Source: CAVRZY01 sp963725415
Lineage (GTDB): Bacteria; Acidobacteriota; Terriglobia; Bryobacterales; Bryobacteraceae
DNA: 64,000 nt
Direction: 5' to 3'
NCBI GenBank assembly: GCA_963725415.1
Contig: CAVRZY010000166.1
Coordinates: 1 to 64,000, forward strand
Numbering within the stretch: the stretch's first letter is position 1; each line of letters opens with the position of its first letter. Of the stretch, positions 37,974 through 49,002 are shown in pieces. The translations under genes and the position numbers were made by a program. Below the pieces are notes generated by a model. That model was not told the origin of the DNA and ran no database searches. It was given only the letters and a program-made list of their open reading frames with translations.

Positions 37974-40520
37974 CTACAGGCCCCGCACGGGCAGGGGGAA
38001 GGGCCAGGAACTGCGGCCGTCGATGGTGACGGTCAGGGTCTGCTGGCCGGCCGGGACCGACGTGGATAATGAGAAGAGGACCTGGTGGGCGTTGGGGGGC
38101 ATACCCGCCGGGGCGATGGCCAAGGCCTGGTGGTCGATGCCCGCCACCACCACTCGTACCCGCCCCACGGCCACCTGCGATCCGGGCTCAGCCAGACCGC
38201 TCACGGTCACGATCAGGAAGTCGCCCGGTCTGACCGGATGGGCCGGGTCCACATAACTGGCGCCTGACAGCACGCCCATGATGATCGGAGGCGCCGGATC
38301 GATCTGCACGAGCACCGGATAAATCAGGTCGGCGCCATTCTGCACGCGCAACACCGCGGGCCCCGGCGGGAAGCCGGGCGGAACCGTGAAGGTGATCTGT
38401 CCTTGCACAACCGCGGCGACCGCTACCGGAACGTCATTCAGCGCCAGCGAGAGGCTCGAGGAGAAGGCCGGCATAGAGAGATTTGACACCGAGACCGTCG
38501 CCAGGCTGCCGGGATAGGGATTCTGACCCGTGGCCGGATTCACTAACTGCGGATTGACAACCGCCAACCGCGGATTCAGCGGCGACACCTGGAAACCGAG
38601 GGGCAGGGAAGCGACCTGAAAACCGTTGATCACGCTCACCAGTGAAGGGACGGCCTGAGCGGAGGGCGAGACAGAGACCTGGACACGCAGCCGGGTCGGG
38701 CTCATGACCCACACGCGGCGCACGAACACATCGCTGGATCCAAATCCAACGCGCGTGTGCGCGTCGCTGAAACTGGTGTTCACACCCGCAATCTCGAGCA
38801 TGGCCTCGGCCCCGGCTGGCAGGCTGTTTTGCGAGAGCGCGATGGCGGGCGCCTCGGCAGGCTCGTAGGTATAGAAGAGCGGCGCTTCGAGGAACAGCGA
38901 ACTCTGTCCGTCGCTGTTCAGCGCAGTCACGGCGGCCTGATAATTGGCCGCGCCGGGCGGCGGGTTGACCACAATACCACCCGGAACGAAATCCGCGGTG
39001 CGCGCAGCCAGCAGCCCGTCGAACAGAATGCGCGTGTCCGGGGCTAGGTTGGCGCCGGAGATAATGGCCGCGCGGCTGCCCGTCGAATCGAGCAGCGGCG
39101 TGACGAAACTGATGAACGGCGGCGGGCTGTTCACTACATAAAACGCAGCGGGCAGCACGTAGACTTCGCTGTTCAGCGAGAAGACCAGGTGCCGGGGACC
39201 CTGGGCGCCACTGGGCAATGCAAAGTCCACCTGCAAATACTGTGACGCCGGCGGGTAGGCGCGGATCTGCTGCACGGTGACCCCGCCGCCTAGCACCGAA
39301 ACGCTCAAGCCGGGGGCCGGGACGCCGCCTGAAGTGAGTGTTGCGGGGCTGGAAGCGATCGCCACCAGAGTCCGCGTACCGCTGGGATTCAGGAACGCCG
39401 GCTTCACGGCCAGCGAGCTCGGGAAGCTGTAAGTGGTTACGCTATGGAGCTGGGCCGCACCGCGGCGTTGCACCAAAAAGTTGATCCCAGCGGTGTTCGT
39501 AGCAACGGCCACCGGCACCAAGAATGCCTGCTGGGGATCTCTCACGCCTGGATAAAACTGCAAATCGAACGGGTCTCCGGCCGGAATCGCGCGGTGCTCG
39601 AGGTCCTGCGGCAAACGGATCCCCGCCGGTCCCAGGTCGGTGGGCTGGGCTGGCGGCAGCGGGTGAACATAGATGTAGTACTGGCCGGCCGGCAGCCCCT
39701 CAATCCGGTAGGTGCCGTCCGGGTTGGTCAGAGCGCTGAAGGCTGTTCGGTCGGCCATCAGCGCCACCACGGAGGCCATGTGCAGGCCCAGCCCACCCAG
39801 CGTGACCTGGCCCGAGATGCTCCCCGACTGCACAGCGAATTTCGGGGCAGGGTAGAGGACCGAGAGGCCCGCTTCGTCATCGTTCGCCAGGGGCGTGGCG
39901 CGGGTGGTGGCCCGCGTCAGCTCGGTTGACATGGCGCTGGAGGTCAGTACGTGTTGCAGGCCCAGAGCGTGGCCCATTTCGTGGACCAGGGTGAGGAAGA
40001 AGGCTTCGCCAAAGCTGGGCCGCTGCCCCTGCTGGGTCAGGTCGCGATTGAGAATCAGGACGGAACGCGCAATGGGCACGAACAGACCATTCGGCCCGGA
40101 CACCGGGTCCAGCCATGAAGTGGGGCCGCCCACGGCCAGCACTCCCGGCACGTCGTCGAACAGCACCTCGATGCGCGGCACCGACTGCGGCGTCCCTGGA
40201 GTGAAAAGGCCCCCAAAGGCTACCCGCAGATCCGAGGTGTCCACTTCGTTCCAGACCTGGGCCGCCAGCCGGATCTGGCTCACCAGGGCAGTGAAGCTGT
40301 CGCCCGGCGCCATCTGCACCGGCCCTACCTCTGAGACGTAGACATGTAGGGTTTTGCTGGGCAGGGCAGAAAGGTCGAACTTCTCGGGGATGGGAACGAA
40401 CGGCCCATTGCGGCTGGGGTAGTGCAGGAAAGGATAGTAGGCCGACGCAGTCGCGGCCCCAACCGCCAGGGCCACCGCCAACTTCGCTAACCGCCGCATC
40501 GCCGCTCCCATAGGATTCAC
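37974..40520 (-). CDS. Secreted matrixin-like metalloprotease with Solibacter-type C-terminal domain
   Basis: An 848-residue exported protein starting at a GTG (40520) that overlaps the stop of the preceding gene (GTGA). After the signal peptide (KLAVALAVGAATASA) comes a matrixin domain with the zinc motif HEMGHALGLQH from residue 180. Next is a carboxypeptidase-regulatory-like beta domain (GSISGQVTLGGLGLHMASVVALM), then IPT/TIG-like repeats, and a C-terminal part (from about 640) of the TIGR03437 kind found mainly in Solibacter relatives (PGSLATVSVSNLSMPA, GQITFTVPPGFPPGPA). Probably degrades proteins outside the cell. Confidence 0.82.
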   Translation of the reverse strand: MNPMGAAMRRLAKLAVALAVGAATASAYYPFLHYPSRNGPFVPIPEKFDLSALPSKTLHVYVSEVGPVQMAPGDSFTALVSQIRLAAQVWNEVDTSDLRVAFGGLFTPGTPQSVPRIEVLFDDVPGVLAVGGPTSWLDPVSGPNGLFVPIARSVLILNRDLTQQGQRPSFGEAFFLTLVHEMGHALGLQHVLTSSAMSTELTRATTRATPLANDDEAGLSVLYPAPKFAVQSGSISGQVTLGGLGLHMASVVALMADRTAFSALTNPDGTYRIEGLPAGQYYIYVHPLPPAQPTDLGPAGIRLPQDLEHRAIPAGDPFDLQFYPGVRDPQQAFLVPVAVATNTAGINFLVQRRGAAQLHSVTTYSFPSSLAVKPAFLNPSGTRTLVAIASSPATLTSGGVPAPGLSVSVLGGGVTVQQIRAYPPASQYLQVDFALPSGAQGPRHLVFSLNSEVYVLPAAFYVVNSPPPFISFVTPLLDSTGSRAAIISGANLAPDTRILFDGLLAARTADFVPGGIVVNPPPGAANYQAAVTALNSDGQSSLFLEAPLFYTYEPAEAPAIALSQNSLPAGAEAMLEIAGVNTSFSDAHTRVGFGSSDVFVRRVWVMSPTRLRVQVSVSPSAQAVPSLVSVINGFQVASLPLGFQVSPLNPRLAVVNPQLVNPATGQNPYPGSLATVSVSNLSMPAFSSSLSLALNDVPVAVAAVVQGQITFTVPPGFPPGPAVLRVQNGADLIYPVLVQIDPAPPIIMGVLSGASYVDPAHPVRPGDFLIVTVSGLAEPGSQVAVGRVRVVVAGIDHQALAIAPAGMPPNAHQVLFSLSTSVPAGQQTLTVTIDGRSSWPFPLPVRGL

Positions 40521-41077
40521 TTCCGGACGCCCCGCGCCAGCACACTGGCCACGCGCTCCCGCAGGGCCTGCAACCTAATGAGCACCGGTTCGTCCTTGAC
40601 CAAGCGGCCCGCCGAGTCGAGCATGGTCTCTGCCGTCGCTGCCCGCCAGGCTGTCGCCTCGCCGCCCTGGTCGCGCTTCAGATCAAACACGCCTTGAGAC
40701 AGGCCCATGATGTTGGTCAGCCCGCTGGAGCCCTTCCAAAGGAAAAGGACGTATTCGCTGCCCTCGTTCAGCCGAGGCACTCCCGGAAAGGTCTGCTGGA
40801 ACCCCTCCGCAGTGCCCCCGGGGACCACGATGTCAAGCAGGGAGGACTCCGGCCCCTTCCAGTGCTCCAGGACCTCGATCTTGTAGTGCGTGTAAATGAT
40901 CGAGCCCCGCAGCGCGGCGTAGGAGCCGACTACGCGACCCCGGACAACGGCAGTTGACTGCTCGGTCATGTCGTCCAGGCTCAACTGCCGGAGGGTAGCG
41001 GCTTGGGCTAGAGCCACCAGGCAGGCGAGCAAGCCAGCCGTTCGCAAGGGACGCATCGCTACCATACCGACCCTCAT
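40517..41077 (-). CDS. Small exported protein paired with the matrixin
   Basis: Function unknown. From the ATG at 41077 (or 41065) it has a signal peptide (MRPLRTAGLLACLVALAQAAT), then LRQLSLDDMTEQSTAVVRGRVVGSYAALRGSIIYTHYKIEVLEHWKG and GSEYVLFLWKGSSG, about 187 residues. Short beta-rich proteins of this type regularly precede matrixin-like proteases in acidobacterial and myxobacterial genomes, and may inhibit or anchor them (inference). Coupled to the matrixin gene through a GTGA overlap. Confidence 0.7.
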   Translation of the reverse strand: MRVGMVAMRPLRTAGLLACLVALAQAATLRQLSLDDMTEQSTAVVRGRVVGSYAALRGSIIYTHYKIEVLEHWKGPESSLLDIVVPGGTAEGFQQTFPGVPRLNEGSEYVLFLWKGSSGLTNIMGLSQGVFDLKRDQGGEATAWRAATAETMLDSAGRLVKDEPVLIRLQALRERVASVLARGVRK

Positions 41078-41180
41078 CGAGCATTTCGGTGTCCAATGCA
41101 AGGTGTTGAAAAAGAAGGAGAGAAACGGGGCTTTCCGGGATTCAATGTGTTGCTTGGACACGCCCCTGTCCCACAACCCC

Positions 41181-43093
41181 TCAGCTTGAGCCCCCACGGA
41201 CGATCAGAACGGGGACATCCAAGGCATGCCGGACCCCGCTGATTGTGGTACCGAAAACCAGGTCTTCGAGCCCCTTGTGCCCGTGCGCTCCCATGACCAC
41301 CAAGTCCGGCTCGATCCGGTGCGCGAAGCGGACAATCTCCTCCCTAGGATCCCGGAGAGTGGCTGACCGCAACTTCTACCTCGATACCCTGCTGGCGAAG
41401 CCACTCGACGACTTCCCCGAGGTACTGGCGGTCAGACTGGACCTCGGCAGTTGAAGACAGGTCACCGTAAACCTGGCTGGTTACGTCCTCTTCTACATGT
41501 ATCAGGTAAAGTTTCGCGCCGTAAGTCCTTGCCAGTGCAGCGGCATGCGTGATGGCCACCCGGTCCCGGTCAGTGTGGTCAACCGGGATCAGGATCTTGC
41601 GGTACTTCGGACCTTCCAGCGGCCGCGAGCGCAGGCTTCGGGACCGCTATCGGCACGCGGCCCATACGACGCAGCCAAGCTGGTAGCCAAGGCTCGAAGA
41701 TGATCCAGGCCAGCAGCATCGCCAGTAGCCGAGGGCCAGCGGCATCACGAGCAGCGAAACCAGCAGTCGGTAGGGGCCGGCTGCATCCAGCCACTCCCCA
41801 ACCGCCAGGGTACCAGCCGGACGTTCAGAGCGACAATGACTATGGCCACCGCCCAGGCCAGCCCGCGAACCCAGGCCGGCTGGCGAACGCGCCCATCCGC
41901 TTGCGGTCACTGGTGAAATGGATCAGCGGAATCACCGCGAAAGGAAGCTGCATGCTCAGGATCACCTGGCTCAGGATCAGCAGCCGGAAGGTGCCTTGCT
42001 GACCCCAGACGTAAATCGTGAGGGCCGCCGGAACGATGGCCACCATGCGCGTGACCAGCCGCCGCAGCCAGGGCCGCATGCGGAAGTTCAGGAAACCCTC
42101 CATGACGATCTGGCCCGGCCATGGTCCCGGTCATGGTCGAGGACTGGCCCGGAGCACAGCAGCGCCACCGCGAACAGAACGGCGCCAGCGTCGGTGCCCA
42201 GCAGCGGCTCCAGCAGCTCATGAGCCTGCTGGATTTCGGTCACCACTCTGCCGCGCTTGAAGAACACCGCCGCCGCCAGAATCAGAATGGCGGCGTTCAC
42301 CAGCAGCGCGCCATTCAGCGCGACCACCGAATCGATCAGGTTGAACCGGCAGGCCGCGCGCTTGTCGGGGTCGCCAGCGCCGATGCTGCGGGTCTGCACC
42401 AGCGCCGAGTGCAGATAGAGGTTGTGCGGCATCACCGTCGCGCCCAGGATGCCGATGGCCACGTACAGGCTCTGGTTGTTCAACCGCGGGATCAGACCGC
42501 CGGCCAGCGACCCCAGCGCCGGCTTGGCCAGCCAGATCTCCAGCAGGAAGCACACCCCGATCACCGTGATCAGGCTGAGGACGAAGACTCTCGATGATGC
42601 GGATTCCGAAGCGCGTCAGCCACAGCAGCAGCAGGGTATCGGTGGCCGTTACCAGGACCCCGGCGAGCAGCGGCAGGCCGAACAGCAGGTTCAGGCCGAT
42701 GGCCGCGCCCAGCACCTCGGCCAGGTCGCAGGCCGCGATGGCAATCTCGCACAGCACCCATAAACCCAGGTTGACCGGTCGCGGGTAGGTCTCCCGGCAG
42801 GCCTGCGCCAGATCGCGGCCACCGGCGATACCCAGCCGCGCGCTGAGCGTCTGGAGCAGGATGGCCATCAGGTTCGACATGACCAGCACCCAGAGCAGCT
42901 GGTAGCCGAACCGCGCGCCGCCTTCCAGGTCGGTGGCCCAGTTGCCCGGATCCATGTAGCCCACGCTGACCAGGTAGGCGGGTCCGGCAAAAGCGAACAT
43001 CCGCCGCCAAATCGAGAATTGCGAAGTGGTCACGCTGCCGTGCACTTCGGGCAGGGAACGCGACCGCCCTTCGCTTTGAGGAGCAGCGGACAT
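41181..43093 (-). pseudogene. NRAMP-type metal transporter fused to a universal stress domain, many frameshifts
   Basis: Reading through frames gives an NRAMP Mn/Fe symporter: FAGPAYLVSVGYMDPGNWATDLEGGARFGY (the DPGN metal motif), then GILGATVMPHNLYLHSALVQTR (the MPH motif), then GQSSTMTGTMAG and AVIPLIHFTSD. After the last helices comes a UspA domain: RKILIPVDHTDRDR, LARTYGAKLYLIHVEED and DLVVMGAHGHKGLEDLVFG. A transporter with a C-terminal USP domain is a known form. At least six one-base shifts break it (near 42580, 42150, 42125, 41880, 41780-41600 and 41360). Two are an extra C in GGGCCAG. Either a dead gene or a badly called stretch of sequence. Flanking genes are much cleaner. Confidence 0.8.
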
Positions 43094-43295
43094 CTGGGAC
43101 GTGAAAAGGTCTTTCCTTCAGTTTAACATCCGGCTGGGGCCGCCCTGGGTGGCGCCGGCTGGCCCTTTTCGATCGTGCTGGTGCTTTTCAGCCACTTTGC
43201 CGAAGGAGGAGGGGTTAGTGGAGGGGTTTGGAATCAAGCAGTTACAGTTTGGCTAGAAAAATGCCTCTGACAGGCCGAGTTTCGGGAGGCCGACA
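43094..43295. promoter_or_regulatory. Divergent region between the transporter and the FecR gene
   Basis: 202 bases with no gene. It should hold promoters for both sides. A TTACAG(T)-spacer-TAGAAA arrangement near 43240 could serve the FecR gene, but the match is weak. Confidence 0.3.
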
Positions 43296-45594
43296 ATGCG
43301 ACTACGAACTTCTACAAAGCTTCTGGCAATCGCATTTCTACTCTGCGGTTTCGGCTGGGCCCAAGAGGACGGACCTGGCCGCGGCGTGGCCCGCATCAGC
43401 CTGATCAACGGCGACGTCTCGGTGCGGCGCGGCGATTCCGGCGATTGGATCGCAGCGGCGCTCAACGCGCCCTTGGTGATTTCCGACCACGTGGTCACGG
43501 GCCCCAGTTCCCGGACCGAAATCCAGTTCGACTACGCCAATATCTTGCGCCTGGCTGCGAACGCCGAGGTGGGTCTCTCCGGACTCGAAGTACCGGCGCT
43601 ACCAGGTGCAGGTCGCTCGCGGCACGGTCACGCTGAGCGTGTTGCGCGACTCGGATGCGGAGATGGAAGTGGACACCCCCAACGTCTCGGTCCGCCCCGT
43701 TAAAAGAGGCGAGTGCCGCATCACGGTGCGCGAGAACGGGGAATCGGAGGTGACGATGCGCTCCGGGGAAGCCGAGGTCTTCACCCCGCGCGGCAGTGAG
43801 CGCCTGCACTCCGGCAACACCATGCTGGTGCGCGGCACCTCATCGGATCCCCAGTTCCAGATCGTCCGCGCTGCCGCGGAGGACGACTGGGACCGCTGGA
43901 ACCACGACCGGGATCGCGCTCTGGAGCGCTCCCGCAGCTATCAGTACGTCAGCCGCGACATTTACGGCGCCGATGATCTGGACGCCTACGGCCGCTGGAT
44001 CTATGATTCGCCTTACGGCTGGGTGTGGAGCCCGTACAGGGTGGGAGCCGGCTGGGCCCCGTATCGCTACGGCAGGTGGAGCTGGATCGACTGGTACGGC
44101 TGGAGCTGGCTGAGCTACGATCCTTGGGGCTGGGCCCCCTACCATTACGGCAGGTGGTACTATCGCGGCCCCTATGGATGGTGCTGGTACCCCGGCTATA
44201 TGAATCAACATCACTACTGGCGGCCGGCCCTGGTGGCCTTCTTCGGCTGGGGCAGCCGCGGCGGCTTTAACGTCGGGTTCGGGATCGGGTTCGGTCACGT
44301 CGGCTGGATCCCGCTAGCGCCCTATGAGCCCTACTATCCCTGGTACGGACGCGGCTATTACGGCGGCTACAACAACCGCACCTACGTCAACAACATCGTC
44401 AACAACGTGAACATCACCAACGTCTACCGCAATGCGCGGGTGACGAACGCCATCAGCGGGGTCGAGGCGGGCGAGTTCGTGCGCGGACGGGGTGGCCAAG
44501 CCATACGGACTTCCGATATAGATGTCCAGCGCGCCAGCCTGGTGCGTGGGGCGGTTCCCATCACTCCGGGCAACGAGAGCCTGCGGTTCTCCGATCGCGA
44601 GGCGCGTGTTGCCAACCTGCCGCGCGGCACCGAACCCGCGCGCTTCTTCAGCCACCGCCAGCCGGCCGCGGTCGAGCGCGTGCCCTTCGAGCAGCAACGC
44701 CAGGGAATGGAGCAGATGGTCCGCAGGACCTACGGGGACACGCGCGGCCAGAGCGGTCAGGCCGCAGCTTCCGGCAACCTTCCCCGGGGCACTGGGGACC
44801 GGAGCGTCCCGCGCGCCGAATCCGGCAATCTTCCTCGCACCGAGGCGGGGAATCTGCCGCGTGGTGGCACGGATCGAAGCAGCTCGGGTTGGCGCCGGAT
44901 CGGCGAACAGCCCAGCGCCGGAACCAGCCAGGGAGGCGCCGACACCTCGCGCCGGATGGGCGAATCGGTGACCCGTCCGGAGACCTCCGGGTCGGGCAAC
45001 ATGCCGCGGATCGCTGAGCCGCGTGGCCAGGCGCAGACCCCCGGCGCTGGCAGCCGGAGCGGTTCCTCCGGCGAAAGCTGGCGGCGCTTCGGCGGCTCCT
45101 CGCAGCAGCCCGACAGCACGCCTTCTCCTTCCAGGAGGGAGCCGGCGCAGACCGAGCGTACTCCCGCTCCATCCAGCGGTGGCTCCGGGCAGGGAAGCGT
45201 CCGCCGGGAGTCCAATGAAAGCTGGACCAGGTTCGGCAGCGGCCGCAGCGACTCCAGCGAGTCATCCCCTCGCATGAGCTCGCCCCGCTCGGAAGCGCCT
45301 AGTGCGCCTCGGTATTCTGAGGCTCCGCGCTCCGAGCGCCGGAGCGCTCCCGAGTCGAGGCAGGAGTCTCCTCGTTATGAGCCTCGTGGAGGCGGCGAGC
45401 CGGTGCGCATCAATCCGCCCATCGTCCGGGAGCGATCCACGCCGCGCTCGGAAAACTTCAGTGGCATGTCTCGCCAGTCGGAACCCTCCGGCGACCGCAG
45501 TGGCGGCGAAATCCGTCGAGGCGGCGAGGCGCGTGGAGGCAGCGGTAGCGGTGGAACGGTCCGCAGTGGCGGCGGCAGAGGTCGCGAGCGCTGA
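43296..45594 (+). CDS. FecR-domain and YXWGXW-repeat exported protein, frameshift near 43590
   Basis: About 766 residues if repaired. Signal peptide MRLRTSTKLLAIAFLLCGFGWAQ, then a FecR beta domain (GVARISLINGDVSVRRGDSGDWIAAALNAPLVISDHVVTGPSSRTEIQFD). A one-base shift near 43590 moves to the frame beginning VQVARGTVTLSVLRDSD. Next come Trp/Tyr/Gly-rich repeats (YGRWIYDSPYGWVWSPY, YGRWSWIDWYGW, YGRWYYRGPYGWCWYPG) of the DUF6600/YXWGXW type. The final 300 residues are Ser/Arg/Gly/Pro-rich and disordered with repeated NLPRG. Role unknown; probably outer envelope. A good terminator follows. Confidence 0.78.
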
Positions 45595-45628
45595 GTTCTT
45601 TCTGACCAGGTCTTAAAGTCTTCCCTCA

Positions 45629-45670
45629 GGCCTGCTCCCGAGATGGTTTCGGGGGCAGGCCACTTTTTTA
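45629..45670 (+). terminator. Rho-independent terminator after the FecR gene
   Basis: Stem GGCCTGCTCCCGA paired with TTCGGGGGCAGGCC, loop GATGGT, followed by ACTTTTTTA. It lies 35 bases after the stop codon. Confidence 0.85.
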
Positions 45671-45765
45671 GCCGCTAGCCCGTAGGCGCTAGCGGGTAGT
45701 GTGCAAGGGAAAGGGAAGTGCGGTCGGATGGGTGAGGGTGAGCATAAAAGTTGACATAATATCTG

Positions 45766-46383
45766 TTATCGGAAGTGACTCGCTAGGTACCGCCGCACTA
45801 TTTCCGGCATCTGGGCCGCCTCCGTGATCTGGAGCACATCGAAGCCTGCGGCCCTGCCACTTGCTACGCCCGCTTCGGAGTCTTCCACGACCAGTGCGCG
45901 CTGGATGCCCAGAAGTCTCGCCGCCAGAAGATAACCGTCTGGCGCCGGCTTGTGCCGCGCCACATCCTCCGCGCACACGACCGCTCCGAAGCATCCCTCG
46001 ATACCGGCCTGCCGAAGGATTGGGACGACCTCTGATCTGTCACTCGAACTGACGACGGCCAGCAGGTAGCCTGACAATGACTTAATCAGGTCAACCGCTT
46101 CTGAGGAAATGCCCGGTTGGGCCAGCATCCGCTCGAGGAATCGGGCTTGTTTCTGCCCACAGCGATCCCACAGGCGCTCGGGGGCCATTGGAGGATTGGC
46201 ACGCCCGCCCAGGAACTCGACAAGCTGCCGGTCGCTCATCCCCACACAGTACTGGCGGTAGGTTTCCCAGTCCAGGAGGATGCCGAAGGGTCCCACGATC
46301 TCAGCCCAGCAGGCGAAGTGAACCGGCTCACTATCGGCCAGAACGCCGTCAAAGTCAAATAATACAGCTTGATAGAGCCCCAT
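45766..46383 (-). CDS. HAD-superfamily hydrolase (beta-phosphoglucomutase-like)
   Basis: A 205-residue phosphatase or phosphomutase of HAD subfamily IA. Motif I is LFDFDGVLADSEP (nucleophile Asp and acid/base Asp), motif II AVVSSSDRSEV, the motif III lysine is in RHKPAPDGYLLAARLLG, and motif IV is ALVVEDSEAGVASGRAAG. The helical cap lies between motifs I and II. Substrate unknown; sugar phosphate is likely. The downstream side faces the FecR terminator. Confidence 0.9.
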   Translation of the reverse strand: MGLYQAVLFDFDGVLADSEPVHFACWAEIVGPFGILLDWETYRQYCVGMSDRQLVEFLGGRANPPMAPERLWDRCGQKQARFLERMLAQPGISSEAVDLIKSLSGYLLAVVSSSDRSEVVPILRQAGIEGCFGAVVCAEDVARHKPAPDGYLLAARLLGIQRALVVEDSEAGVASGRAAGFDVLQITEAAQMPEIVRRYLASHFR

Positions 46384-46500
46384 TTCTAAAGTTCCACTGC
46401 GCCGATCTCGAACGCCCTATCCGGCGAGCCTACGGTGAGGTGTCACGCTGCTCTGTCCAAAATACGGTGTAGCCGTTCTGAAGGCTAATGGCTAATAGCT

Positions 46501-46506
46501 TATAAT
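46501..46506 (+). promoter_or_regulatory. -10 box (TATAAT) just ahead of ilvE
   Basis: A perfect TATAAT ending seven bases before the ATG at 46514, with no ribosome site between. If used, transcription would start at or beside the ATG (leaderless mRNA). Confidence 0.55.
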
Positions 46507-46513
46507 AGCAAGC

Positions 46514-47462
46514 ATGTTGACCCCCACCGAGAAGATTTGGCATAACGGCAAGTTCATCCCCTGGAACGAGGCCAGGATTCACGTCCTGTCGCATGTGGTC
46601 AGCTACGGCAGCTCCGTGTTTGAAGGAATCCGGTGCTACGCCACGGCCTCGGGCCCGGCGATTTTCCGGTTGCGGGAGCACATCCGCCGCATGCTCGACT
46701 CGGCGAAGATCTACCGCATCGAGGTGGGCTTCACCGCCGAGGAACTGGCCGAAGCCATGCTGGAGCTGGTGCGGGTGAACAGGATGCAGGCCTGCTACCT
46801 CCGCCCCATCGTGCTGCGGGGCTACGGGGAGATGGGCGTGCACGCTGGAAACAACCCCATCGAGGTGTTCCTGGCCTGCTGGGAGTGGGGCCGGTATCTG
46901 GGCGAGGAGGCCATCGCCCGTGGCGTGGATGTGTGCGTTTCGAGCTGGAACCGCCTGGCGCCCAATACCCTGCCCGCGCTGGCCAAGTCCGGCGCCAACT
47001 ACATGAACTCGCAGCTGATCAAGATGGAGGCCATCATCAACGGCTACCAGGAAGGCATCGCGCTGGATGAGGCGGGCTACGTAAGCGAGGGTTCGGGCGA
47101 GAACATCTTCGTGGTGCGCGACGGAAAGATCCTGACGCCGCCGCTGGGCGCCTCGGTGCTGCCGGGCATCACCCGCGACACGCGTCTTGCAGCTGGCGCA
47201 GGACCTGGACATCCCGGTGGTGGAAACCATTGTCCCGCGCGAAATGCTCTACATCGCCGACGAGGTGTTCTTCAGCGGCACCGCGGCCGAGATCACGCCT
47301 ATCCGCTCGATTGACCGGATCGTGGTGGGCAGCGGACGCCGCGGGCCGGTGACCGAGAGACTGCAGAAGGAGTTCTTCGCCATCACCAGCGGGACCAAGC
47401 CGGACCGTCACGGCTGGCTGACGCCGGTGTATGCGGCGCAACCGGTAGGAGTGGGTTCCTGA
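46514..47462 (+). CDS. ilvE: Branched-chain amino acid aminotransferase, frameshift near 47185
   Basis: Class IV PLP aminotransferase, the last step of Val/Leu/Ile synthesis. About 315 residues if repaired. Text: IWHNGKFIPWNEARIHVLSHVVSYGSSVFEGIRCY, the PLP lysine in NTLPALAKSGANYMNSQL (K158), GYVSEGSGENIFVVRDG, PLGASVLPGITRDT. At that point an extra C (ACGCGTC for ACGGTC) shifts the frame; the rest continues LQLAQDLDIPVVETIVPREMLYIADEVFFSGTAAEITPIRSID to 47462. The conserved residues on both sides are intact, so a sequencing error is more likely than a dead gene. Confidence 0.88.
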
Positions 47463-47731
47463 CAGCCGGCTGGGGCTCGCTCAGGCACGCGGCTCGCAGA
47501 GGTTTCTCAGGAGGGGCGGCTTTTCGTGGGACGGCTTGAGAGCACGGCCCGGACAGCCACCTCCCCCGAGATTACCTGCCCGGGCCGGCTCGCAAGAGGC
47601 TCCACCTTTGTAGCAGGCTGGCCAGTTTTTCGCTCGCTTTCTTGCTCGATTTCAACAGATATAACTGGCTGTGAATGGACCAGCTTACCTGCCGGTGCAT
47701 GTGGGAAAGTTGTGCATAAAACAGGAAGGCT
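47463..47731. other. Intergenic region between ilvE and nagA
   Basis: No gene, hairpin or clear promoter seen. The right part (47620-47720) is less GC-rich than its surroundings and probably holds the nagA promoter. Confidence 0.3.
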
Positions 47732-49002
47732 ATGAAATGTTCAGGCATTGACGCGCTCAGCGGGTCCGGCATCGAGATCTCATTCGAACGGACCATCCTT
47801 TCTGTCGAACCCTCCGCGCCCGCCGGGGAGCAAACGCAGTACCTGGCGCCCGGTTGGATCGACCTCCAGGTGAACGGCTTCGCCGGCGTGGACTACAACA
47901 ACCCGGCCACCAGCCACGAGGAGATCGCACGCTCGATCCAGGCGCTGTTCTCCACCGGGGTGACGCGGTTCTACCCCACCGTGATCACCGGCGCGCCCGG
48001 ACGACATGCAGGGCGCGCTGCGCAACCTGGCCGCGGCCAAGCAGAAGTCTCGGCGAAGGAGACGCCATTGCGGGCTTCCACGTTGAAGGGCCGCACATCT
48101 CGCCCGAGGACGGCCCGCGCGGCGCGCATCCCCGCCGCTGGGTGCGCCCGCCCGACCTGGAGGAATTCCGCCGCATGCAGGACGCCGCCCAGGGCTTGAT
48201 CCGGCTGGTGACTCTCTCGCCGGAGTGGCCCCAGGCGCCCCGCTACATCGAAACCCTGAGAGCCGAGGGCGTGGTGGTGAGTATCGGCCATACGAGCGCC
48301 AGCGCATCCCAGATCGCCGATGCGGTTCAGGCGGGCGCCACCCTCTCGACCCATCTGGGCAACGGCGCTCACTCGCTCCTGCCGCGCCATCCCAACTACA
48401 TCTGGGAGCAGCTCGCCGAAGACCGCTTGGCGGCCGGCTTCATCGTGGACGGCATCCATCTGCCGGCGTCCTTCTTGAAGGTTGCCCTGCGCGCCAAGGG
48501 CGTCAAGCGCTCGCTGCTGGTGACCGACGCAGTGACGGCCGCCGGTTGCCGGCCGGGCCGCTACAGGTTAGGTGAACAGGAAGTCGAGTTGACGCCCGAT
48601 AACCGGGTCGTGCTGGCCGGGCAAACGCGACTGGCCGGCTCGGCGTTGCGCATGGATCGGGGCGTCGAGAACCTGATGCGCCTGGCCGGCCTGAGCCTGG
48701 CCCAGGCCGTCGCCATGGCTACCACCAATCCGGCCCGGGTGGGGCACTTCCCTGCCCGCCAAAAGGGTCTATTTCCGGGAGAACGCGCCGATCTTGTCCA
48801 GTTCCGCTTCGATCCGCCACGCAACAAGATCGATATCGAGAAAACCTACCTCGATGGCGAGCTGGTCTGGTCGGCGAACTCGAGCTCAGTTCCTCTTCTG
48901 CTCCTCCAGCCAGCGCTGCGCCAGAGTCAGCAGCTCGTCGGCCAGCGCCGGCTCGTCGTGTCGCCGATTGCGCGACTCGCCGGGGTCCTGCTCCAGGTCT
49001 GA
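47732..49002 (+). CDS. nagA: N-acetylglucosamine-6-phosphate deacetylase, two frameshifts near 48000-48045
   Basis: Removes the acetyl group from GlcNAc-6-phosphate in amino-sugar and cell-wall recycling. The N-terminal frame gives YLAPGWIDLQVNGFAGVDYNN and STGVTRFYPTVITG. An extra C near 47995 and an extra A near 48042 lead to the main frame: GEGDAIAGFHVEGPHISPEDGPRGAHP (metal Glu), VSIGHTSASASQI, STHLGNGAHSLLPRH, IVDGIHLP, VTDAVTAAG (catalytic Asp). The last 38 residues are antisense to the sulfatase gene and look unlike NagA, so the true end may be near 48890 with a missed stop. Overlap with the sulfatase is 117 bases. Confidence 0.82.
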
